NCBI GenBank assembly: GCA_017561715.1
Contig: JAFZBN010000006.1
Location: forward strand, 1 to 42,355
Source: Clostridiales bacterium
GTDB taxonomy: Bacteria > Bacillota > Clostridia > Saccharofermentanales > Saccharofermentanaceae
DNA: 42,355 nt
Reading direction: 5' to 3'
Made by a program: the position numbers and the translations under genes. A model generated the notes under the pieces. The model did no database searches, was not told the DNA's origin, and was given only the letters and a program-made list of their open reading frames with translations. Every line of letters starts with the position of its first letter. The stretch's first letter is position 1. This document shows, one piece after another, positions 9,790-16,541 of this stretch.

Positions 9790-11277
9790 ATGGCATCGAT
9801 CCGGTTTCACATCGCAGTATTTTCCGCAAAGTGCACGCATCTGGCTCTACGCCTGATGGGAAGAGGCGCGACCACACTTCCGGGAAAGGTCGCCGTTAAG
9901 GTCGATCCGAAGATCCTGAAAAAGCTCTGTTCGGGCCGCGACTGCGTAACGATCACGGGTACGAACGGTAAGACCACCACAACGCACATGATCACCGATA
10001 TCTTCAGAAACTGCGGCTATACCGTCGTGACGAACGTATCTGGCGCAAACCTTCTTTCCGGTGTAACGACTTCCATGATCTTCGGCATGAAGGAAATGAA
10101 GAAGGCCGAAAAGGAAGGAAAAAAGATCATCTGCGTGCTGGAAACTGACGAAGCGGCCTACGGAAAGATCGCCTGCCAGATCATGCCGAAAGTATCGGTC
10201 GTTACGAATCTTTTCCGTGACCAGCTCGACCGTTTCGGCGAACTCGCGCACACCCGTGAACTGATCGCGAAGGGACTGGATTCCTGCGAGGCGGATATCC
10301 TCTTAAACAGCGACGATTCCCTCGTTTCCGAGCTCTATAAGGGAAGAGAAGGAAGAACGGTCTTCTATGGTCTTTCCGAAGAATCCATGCACTACAATAA
10401 CGTCACGTATCCGGACAAATCCGGCGTGCTTCCGGCATCCTCGGACGCGGAATATTGCACGGGCTGTAAGACGAAATACACTTATACGGCCCGTTCTTTT
10501 GGCCACCTCGGTTCTTTTTCCTGCAGCAAGTGCGGAAAGAAAAGACAGTCTCCGAGATTCTTCGTTAAGTACGATCTTTCGAAGAATCCGTCGGATGAAG
10601 GCTATGAGCTTTCGCTCTGCGATGGCGGCGCAAACGGTGATAAGGCCTCTGCGGAAGGCGTTTCCGGACTTATCGAAAAGCGCGTGAAGCTTCCGATCCC
10701 GGGCATGCACAACTTCTATAACTCGATCGCCGCGGTCTCCGCCTGCGTTTGCATGGGTGAGAAGATCGGCGATACGGAAGGTCTTTCTTTTGATAAATGC
10801 GCGGCGGCTCTCGAGCACGTCGAAGCGGCATTCGGCCGTATGGAAAAGATCAGTATCGGCGATAAGAAGATCTGCGTACTGCTCGTAAAGAACCCGGTCG
10901 GACTCGACCGTGCGCTCTCCTTTGTCGCGGGTGCTTCGGACGCCGAAGGAATCTACATGCTCTTAAACAGTAATATCGCGGACGGAAAAGATGTTTCCTG
11001 GATCTGGGACGTCGATTTCGAATCCAAGGAATTCCCAGAAAAAGTCTATGTTTCGGGCGACCGCTACGGTGACATGATGCTCCGTATCGTCTATTCCGGC
11101 GTAGACCGCTCGCGTATCATCGCCAAACCGATGGAAGAATGCGCGGAGCTTCTCGATCAGGCGATCTCCGATTCGACTCCGGGAAAATGCCTTTATATCC
11201 TGCCGAACTACACCTCGATGCTGGCGCTTCGATCGATCCTGGTCAAACGCTATCACCTGAAGGACTTCTGGAAATGA
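9790..11277 (+). CDS. murT: Lipid II isoglutaminyl synthase, ligase subunit MurT
   Basis: A 495-residue Mur-ligase homologue. Together with GatD it converts the D-Glu of lipid II to D-isoglutamine using ATP and glutamine. P-loop GTNGKTTTT is at 57-65. A Cys4 zinc ribbon (C223, C226, C245, C248) characteristic of MurT interrupts the central domain. The C-terminal DUF1727 region follows. The ATG at 9790 has GGAGGT 5 nt upstream; an upstream in-frame ATG at 9730 overlaps the sortase gene and lacks a ribosome site. gatD follows after 10-20 bp. The pair indicates amidated peptidoglycan, which affects cross-linking by transpeptidases. Confidence 0.95.
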   Translation: MASIRFHIAVFSAKCTHLALRLMGRGATTLPGKVAVKVDPKILKKLCSGRDCVTITGTNGKTTTTHMITDIFRNCGYTVVTNVSGANLLSGVTTSMIFGMKEMKKAEKEGKKIICVLETDEAAYGKIACQIMPKVSVVTNLFRDQLDRFGELAHTRELIAKGLDSCEADILLNSDDSLVSELYKGREGRTVFYGLSEESMHYNNVTYPDKSGVLPASSDAEYCTGCKTKYTYTARSFGHLGSFSCSKCGKKRQSPRFFVKYDLSKNPSDEGYELSLCDGGANGDKASAEGVSGLIEKRVKLPIPGMHNFYNSIAAVSACVCMGEKIGDTEGLSFDKCAAALEHVEAAFGRMEKISIGDKKICVLLVKNPVGLDRALSFVAGASDAEGIYMLLNSNIADGKDVSWIWDVDFESKEFPEKVYVSGDRYGDMMLRIVYSGVDRSRIIAKPMEECAELLDQAISDSTPGKCLYILPNYTSMLALRSILVKRYHLKDFWK

Positions 11278-11293
11278 CGAAAGGAAAGTGCTT

Positions 11294-12079
11294 TTGAAAA
11301 TGGATAACACGGAAAAAGAACTTCGCATATGTCATATGTATCCGGATCTCCTGAATCTCTACGGAGATCGGGGAAATGTCCTGAGCCTGATCAGAAGGGC
11401 CGAGCTTCGCGGCATCAAGGCCAAGCTGGTCCCGGTCTCGATCGGCGACGACTTTAATGAGAACGATTTTGACATCGTATTCTTAGGTGGCGGACAGGAC
11501 GCGGAGCAGAACGTGATCCGTAAGGATTTCGTAGAAGTGAAGGGTCCGAAGGTAAAGGAAGCCATCGAAAACGGCATGGTATTTCTTTGTATCTGCGGCG
11601 GCTATCAGATGCTCGGAAAGTACTATCAGGAGCACGACGGCACGAAGATCGAATGCTTAAACGCGATCGATATCTACACGGTCGGCGAGGATGTCCGATA
11701 TATCCAGGATACGATCTACGAAGCAGAGTTCCTGAAAGAAAACGGAATCGCGGAAAGCTCCCTGCTTTACGGATTTGAGAACCACAGCGGAAGAACGTAT
11801 CTGGGTCCCACGGTAAAGCCGATGGCAAAGGTCATCGAGGGCGCCGGAAATAACGGAAAAGACGGCTATGAGGGCGCGATCTACAATAACGTGTACTGCA
11901 CCTATTCGCACGGAAGCTTCCTGCCGAAGAATCCGCGCATGACCGACCATCTCCTGCGTCTCGCTCTGAAGCGCAGATACGGGGAAGATTACGAGCTGCC
12001 GGAGCTTTCGACGGAGAGCGAAGACTTCGCCCGCGCGGCACTTCTGAAGTATAAAGAGAAGGGCAACACCGCTCCGTAA
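11294..12079 (+). CDS. gatD: Lipid II isoglutaminyl synthase, glutaminase subunit GatD
   Basis: About 261 residues of class I glutamine amidotransferase fold. It supplies ammonia to MurT. The N-terminal MYPDLLNLYGDRGN, the nucleophile region FLCICGGYQMLG with Cys, and the C-terminal YSHGSFLPKNPRM with the catalytic His are all typical of GatD/CobQ-like enzymes. The start is uncertain: TTG at 11294 is best spaced (8 nt) from AAGGA, ATG at 11300 is 14 nt away, and GTG at 11288 overlaps the ribosome site. It is the last gene of the sortase-murT-gatD operon and is followed by a bidirectional terminator. Confidence 0.94.
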   Translation: MKMDNTEKELRICHMYPDLLNLYGDRGNVLSLIRRAELRGIKAKLVPVSIGDDFNENDFDIVFLGGGQDAEQNVIRKDFVEVKGPKVKEAIENGMVFLCICGGYQMLGKYYQEHDGTKIECLNAIDIYTVGEDVRYIQDTIYEAEFLKENGIAESSLLYGFENHSGRTYLGPTVKPMAKVIEGAGNNGKDGYEGAIYNNVYCTYSHGSFLPKNPRMTDHLLRLALKRRYGEDYELPELSTESEDFARAALLKYKEKGNTAP

Positions 12080-12114
12080 GCCGGAAGAAGAAAAGATTTA
12101 TCACCATCGATGAA

Positions 12115-12150
12115 TGAAAAAGGCACCGCGAAAACGGTGCCTTGTTGTTT
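12115..12150. terminator. Bidirectional terminator between gatD and the GGDEF gene
   Basis: Stem AAGGCACCG (12120-12128) with CGGTGCCTT (12135-12143), 6-nt loop. On the plus strand GTTGTTT follows; on the minus strand CCTTTTTCATT, a better T-tract. It therefore serves the convergent PAS-GGDEF gene most efficiently. Confidence 0.85.
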
Positions 12151-12170
12151 ACAGGTGCTTTTCGAAAGGA

Positions 12171-13121
12171 TCAGGTCGCGCGGTCACGGCCGAGATTCTT
12201 CGATGTGTAGAGACGATCGTCTGCGGTGTGGATCAGATCGGCGACATTGCTGCTGTCCTTGTAGCAGGAGATACCCATACTGGCTGTAAGTCTTACCGGT
12301 GTCGATCTCTCATCGAGTACGATCGGGGCTTCGGAAAGCGCCAGACGGACACGCTCGGCCTGCTTCTTCGCGCCCTTGAGAGGAGTGTCCGGAAGGAGCA
12401 TCATGAACTCGTCTCCGCCGATACGGAAGACCATGTCGGACTTTCTACACTGGGAGGTGAGGATGCCGGCGACGAGACGCAGAACGTCATCACCCTTGTT
12501 GTGACCGAACTCATCGTTGATCTTCTTGAAGAAGTCGATATCCAGAGAGATCAGAGAGAATGTATCGTCCGGATCGTTCTTCTTCTTGTAGTTTCTGCGA
12601 TCGTACTGAGAAGCGGTCTTCTCGATCATCTCGTAGAAATAACGACGGTTGAAAAGTCCCGTCAGATCGTCGACCTGCGACAGTCTCTTCAGCTTTTCGT
12701 TGGTGCGGCTCAGCTCTTCTTCCACGATCTTAAGCGCGGTGATGTTGCGGCTGATGCCCCAGGTGCCGATCACTTTGTCGTTCTCGTCGATGATCGGGTA
12801 TTTGGAAGCGGAATACCAGACGATGGAACCATCCGGCTTCTCGAGCTTTTCGATATTGGAAATGAGAGGGATACGGGTCTCCATGATCTCCATCTCTTCT
12901 CTTTTGGAACGCGCGGCGAAATCCTTCGGGAAATAATCGGCATCCGTTTTGCCTACCATTTCGCGCGGGTCGCTGACACCGAACTGCGCGGCGTGGGAAC
13001 GGTTATTCCAGACGAAGCGGGAGTGAGCGTCTTTGAAATAAATGGTATCGTTGGAATAGTCACGGATGACTTCCAAAATCTTTTCGTTGGAAAAGTTAGG
13101 ATCCAATTTTTTCTTAGCCAT
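12171..13121 (-). CDS. PAS-GGDEF diguanylate cyclase
   Basis: A 316-residue soluble protein that should make cyclic di-GMP from two GTP. An N-terminal PAS sensor domain (about 12-130, with YFKDAHSRFVWNN and GTWGISRNIT) is joined by a short coiled linker (131-150) to a GGDEF domain. The latter has LDIDFFKKINDEFGHNKGDD with metal and guanine contacts, and an intact GGDEF at 235-239. The inhibitory I-site RKSD at 226-229 is correctly placed five residues before the motif, so product inhibition is expected. AAGGAG lies 9 nt before the ATG. It is a single-gene unit. The PAS-GGDEF protein at 30433-31407 has the same layout, suggesting paralogues. Confidence 0.93.
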   Translation of the reverse strand: MAKKKLDPNFSNEKILEVIRDYSNDTIYFKDAHSRFVWNNRSHAAQFGVSDPREMVGKTDADYFPKDFAARSKREEMEIMETRIPLISNIEKLEKPDGSIVWYSASKYPIIDENDKVIGTWGISRNITALKIVEEELSRTNEKLKRLSQVDDLTGLFNRRYFYEMIEKTASQYDRRNYKKKNDPDDTFSLISLDIDFFKKINDEFGHNKGDDVLRLVAGILTSQCRKSDMVFRIGGDEFMMLLPDTPLKGAKKQAERVRLALSEAPIVLDERSTPVRLTASMGISCYKDSSNVADLIHTADDRLYTSKNLGRDRAT

Positions 13122-13257
13122 AAATGTAGCTCCTTACCAATCTCTTTTCCCAAACCGTCTTCTAAATACTTCTTTAAAATCCAATTTCTCCCACGTTTCT
13201 CATTATCTCAAAAAAAATGGAAAAAAGAAATAGAGAAAAGCATTTCTTCGCGGTTTC

Positions 13258-13266
13258 TGCTATACT
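13258..13266 (+). promoter_or_regulatory. Promoter of the citramalate/isopropylmalate synthase-like gene
   Basis: TGC-TATACT extended -10, 32 nt upstream of the ATG at 13299. No clear -35. The short leader leaves no room for a T-box or leucine attenuator. Confidence 0.5.
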
Positions 13267-13298
13267 GTGACTGTAATTTATTGAGAAACGGTGACCTT

Positions 13299-14843
13299 AT
13301 GAAGCTGGAAATCATGGATACCACCCTTCGGGATGGTGAACAGACCCCGGGAGTTTCGTTTTCTCCCAGTGAAAAATTAAGCATTGCCAAGATCCTTCTT
13401 GACGAAGTCAAAGTCGACCGAGTCGAGGTCACCTCCGCGCGTATTTCCGACGGTGATTTTGAGGCGCTTCAGCGTATCACGGAATGGGCAAAAAAGAAGG
13501 GCTATCTCGATAAGGTCGAGGTACTCGCTTTTGTCGATCGGGGACACTCCCTTTCCTGGATCGAAAATGCCGGCGGACGCGTGATCAATCTCCTCTGCAA
13601 AAGCTCTCTTCACCACCTCACCGCGCAGCTCGGAAAGACACCGGAGCAGCACGTCGGCGAGATCAGAAGAGTCATTGAAGACGCGGCTTTCCGCGACATG
13701 AAGGTCAACATCTATCTGGAAGACTGGTCTAACGGTGTCCAGAGTGATTTTGAATACGTAAAGATGCTCGTTTCCGAACTCTCTGTTCTTCCTGTCGAAA
13801 GGATCATGCTGGCGGATACGCTTGGTGTTTTGACACCGGATATGACTTTCGAGTATGTCAAAAAGATGGTTGACCTTTTCCCGGAGGTCCACTTCGATTT
13901 CCACGCGCACAACGACTACGACATGTCGGTCGGAAATACCATCATGGCCGTAAAAGCAGGCGCGAAGGGCGTTCACGTTACCGTTAACGGTCTGGGCGAG
14001 CGCGCCGGAAACGCGCCTCTGGCTTCAATCGTAGGCGCGGTTGCCGACTTCTGCGATAAAAGATCGATCGATGTCAATGAAACGGCACTTGAGCACGTCA
14101 GTAAGATGGTCGAGTCCTTTTCGGGCATGCGCATCCCGAAGAACCAGCCGATCACGGGCGCTGCCGTATTTACGCAGACCTGTGGCGTTCACGCGGACGG
14201 CGATACGAAGGATTCCTTGTACTGCAATAAGCTTGCGCCGGAGCGTTTCGGACGTATGCGTCAGTACGCGCTCGGCAAGTCCAGCGGACGCGCGAGCATA
14301 GCGAAGAACTTAGAAGAGATCGGTCTGAACCTGGACCAGGATTCTCTGGAAAAAGTTACCGCCAGGATCGTTGAGATGGGCGATAACAAAGAGAGCATCA
14401 TGACCGATGAGCTCCCGTACATCGTTGCCGACGTTCTCGGTAAAGGAAACGGCGAGTCGAACGTGAAGATCCTGAACTACTACGTCTGCCACGCAAGAGA
14501 CCTAAATCCTGTTGCGACGATGCGTATCCAGATCGATGATAAAGTACACGAAGCGAGTGCTTCCGGTGAAGGTCAGTTCGACGCCTTCATGAGAGCTCTT
14601 CAGAAGATATATCAGCAGTTCGGAAGAACGCTCCCGTTCTTCGCTGACTATACCGTTACGATCCCGCCGGGAGGCCGTACGAACGCATTCGTCGAGAGTG
14701 TCATCACCTGGCGCGACGGCGAGCACGAGTTTAAGACCAGAGGTCTCGATCGAGATCAGGTCGCGGCGGCGATCAAGGCTACGGCAAAGATGCTCAACAT
14801 CATTTACGAGCAGGAGCAGATGGGCGAGCAGGACGCACAATGA
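13299..14843 (+). CDS. 2-isopropylmalate/citramalate synthase-like enzyme
   Basis: A 514-residue member of the LeuA/CimA/NifV family of acetyl-CoA condensing enzymes. The TIM barrel starts at MKLEIMDTTLRDGEQTPG and has the metal-binding HAHND and the GLGERAGN motif. A LeuA-dimer regulatory domain occupies about residues 400-510. The sequence style (EIMDTTLRDGEQTPGVSFS, KLSIAKILLDEVKVDRVE) resembles the branch annotated as 2-isopropylmalate or (R)-citramalate synthase in Bacteroidetes and some Clostridia. Substrate (2-ketoisovalerate or pyruvate) cannot be read from sequence here. The start at 13299 has GGTGA upstream and an extended -10 promoter; the open frame upstream overlaps the opposing GGDEF gene and is not coding. 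No leuB/C/D genes are adjacent. Confidence 0.88.
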   Translation: MKLEIMDTTLRDGEQTPGVSFSPSEKLSIAKILLDEVKVDRVEVTSARISDGDFEALQRITEWAKKKGYLDKVEVLAFVDRGHSLSWIENAGGRVINLLCKSSLHHLTAQLGKTPEQHVGEIRRVIEDAAFRDMKVNIYLEDWSNGVQSDFEYVKMLVSELSVLPVERIMLADTLGVLTPDMTFEYVKKMVDLFPEVHFDFHAHNDYDMSVGNTIMAVKAGAKGVHVTVNGLGERAGNAPLASIVGAVADFCDKRSIDVNETALEHVSKMVESFSGMRIPKNQPITGAAVFTQTCGVHADGDTKDSLYCNKLAPERFGRMRQYALGKSSGRASIAKNLEEIGLNLDQDSLEKVTARIVEMGDNKESIMTDELPYIVADVLGKGNGESNVKILNYYVCHARDLNPVATMRIQIDDKVHEASASGEGQFDAFMRALQKIYQQFGRTLPFFADYTVTIPPGGRTNAFVESVITWRDGEHEFKTRGLDRDQVAAAIKATAKMLNIIYEQEQMGEQDAQ

Positions 14844-14850
14844 TGAGTCA

Positions 14851-14892
14851 AGAAAAACGGCCGGATGGAAATCATCCGGCCGTTGCTTTTCC
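14851..14892. terminator. Bidirectional terminator
   Basis: Perfect 12-bp G+C-rich stem AACGGCCGGATG (14856-14867) with CATCCGGCCGTT (14873-14884), 5-nt loop. Plus strand continues GCTTTTCC, minus strand TTTTTCTTG. It serves the synthase gene on the left and the membrane protein gene on the right. Confidence 0.9.
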
Positions 14893-14905
14893 AGCAGATA
14901 AATGA

Positions 14906-16540
14906 TTACTTCGCGAAATACTTAAAGAAGACCGAATCCTCATAATCGTAAACGAAGAACTGATCTTTTACGGTCTGAAGTTCGGAAGCATATTTGATGT
15001 TGCCGAAGGATCCGATCAGGTCTTTTTCCGCCACATACGACTCATCCGTAAGATGTAACGGATACGAGGTCAGCGCGGAGTAGAGGAGGTAGTTTCCGGG
15101 CGTGTAGGCGGCGATCACCATGAGGATGAGAACGAGTCTTCCCGCGATGGCTTTTTTCAGCGGAAGATTTTTACCTCTGCACATCTCGAAATTGTCGGTG
15201 ACGAACATGACGACATAAAGACCGATCATGAACATCGGCGCCATGCTTCCGCGCATCAGGAAATCGTTGGCGATACTGATCTTATAGACCGGCAGGATCA
15301 AAAGCGTGATGAACGCGGTCCAGAGCATCGGATCTTTCTTGTGCTTTCTGATGATCAGGATGAACCAGAAAACGAAATCGAAGAGGACGAACATGAGGTA
15401 GTCCTTGAGAAGATGAAGCGGTGTGTAGAATTTCCAGATGAATCCGTCCGCGCCGGTGGCATTCGGATTTGCGGTATAAAGCGATCCGAAAAGGACCAGA
15501 CAGATGATCGGCGGGATGATATTCTGCGGGGTAAAGAGGGTCCTAAGAAGCGGCTTGAGCGACAGTGCTTTTCCGTCGGAACCATTCGTTTTTCCGTTTG
15601 TATCTTCTGAATTATCGGCATTGGTTTTTCTGCTCGATATGATGAGCTTGCAGACGCACATCGGAAGGATGCCGATCGTGGCCCACGGGGAATAGCAGAA
15701 CATCAGACCGCCCAGAAGACCGATGCTCTGACCGTTCGGCGCGAGCAGAAGGAGTAACGTGATCATCCAGCCCGGGATGCTCTGATTAAATACGTTCATG
15801 ATCTGGAAGAAGTTGCTATGGATATAGAGGTGATCCGTCCAGCCCTCCCAGGTGGTTCCCGTTCCGGTGATCCGGTTGAACGCATACGGAATGACATCGA
15901 ATCCGGCAAAAATGATCAGGCAGAAAAACAGCACCTTCGACGAGCGCTTATAGAGCAGGGAAGCGCCGAGTGAAACGAGGAAAAGTCCGATGCCCGTCCA
16001 GATGAAAAGCACGATCCTTGCGACCATAAGACCAAAGAGCTTTCCGAAAAGCGCCGGTATCATCCAGAATACGAAATAGTAGGCAAATGCGGCGGTCCCG
16101 GAACCGAGGCTTGCCGCGACGGTGGGATTCTGCTGTGTCGAAAAATCGTAGATGACCGGCCACTTGTACTCGACCAGGTCGTTTAGGATCGCGTATCTGA
16201 CGCGGTGGTCGGCCGAGCAGCTTCCGAATTCACTGACACCTCCCAAGTAAAGAAGAAGCGGGATCAGGAGAATGACGAAGATCAGGAAAGATGGATCGAT
16301 GACTATCGATCTGTCGGATTCTTTAAGAGAGATCGGGTCCTTTTTCATGCTGCGCATGGTCAGGTAAACGGCGCCGATCAGACCTGCCGAAAAGAGAACC
16401 GCCCACCAGATCTTCAGATATCCGAAAAAGAAGATCACGACCGGAAGCGTGAGATAGGCAAGAGCCGCAAGATAGAAGCTTCTTACGCTTATGGATAAGG
16501 TATGGCGGCGGGTTTCTTTAATGGAACAGTCTTCCTGCAT
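14906..16540 (-). CDS. Polytopic membrane protein, possibly GT-C glycosyltransferase-like
   Basis: A 544-residue protein with about 11-13 predicted hydrophobic helices and a polar, Asn/Lys/Ser-rich insert near 305-330 (NADNSEDTNGKTNG). A large outer loop carries GSCSADHRVRYAILNDLVEYKWPVIYD near 105-132. The overall shape, with an early charged loop and a long run of helices, resembles GT-C or oligosaccharide polymerase-type proteins, but I do not recognise a family motif. Its ATG at 16540 is 1 nt past the stop of the MurD-CapA gene, and its GGAGG ribosome site lies inside that gene, so the two are translationally coupled. A shared envelope function is a reasonable inference; the substrate is unknown. 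Confidence 0.75.
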   Translation of the reverse strand: MQEDCSIKETRRHTLSISVRSFYLAALAYLTLPVVIFFFGYLKIWWAVLFSAGLIGAVYLTMRSMKKDPISLKESDRSIVIDPSFLIFVILLIPLLLYLGGVSEFGSCSADHRVRYAILNDLVEYKWPVIYDFSTQQNPTVAASLGSGTAAFAYYFVFWMIPALFGKLFGLMVARIVLFIWTGIGLFLVSLGASLLYKRSSKVLFFCLIIFAGFDVIPYAFNRITGTGTTWEGWTDHLYIHSNFFQIMNVFNQSIPGWMITLLLLLAPNGQSIGLLGGLMFCYSPWATIGILPMCVCKLIISSRKTNADNSEDTNGKTNGSDGKALSLKPLLRTLFTPQNIIPPIICLVLFGSLYTANPNATGADGFIWKFYTPLHLLKDYLMFVLFDFVFWFILIIRKHKKDPMLWTAFITLLILPVYKISIANDFLMRGSMAPMFMIGLYVVMFVTDNFEMCRGKNLPLKKAIAGRLVLILMVIAAYTPGNYLLYSALTSYPLHLTDESYVAEKDLIGSFGNIKYASELQTVKDQFFVYDYEDSVFFKYFAK

Positions 16541-16541
16541 C

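Noticed and set aside
12114..13298. Long upstream extension of the synthase-like frame
   Set aside because: The frame stays open over the antisense GGDEF gene, but the family N-terminus, ribosome site and promoter all point to a start at 13299.
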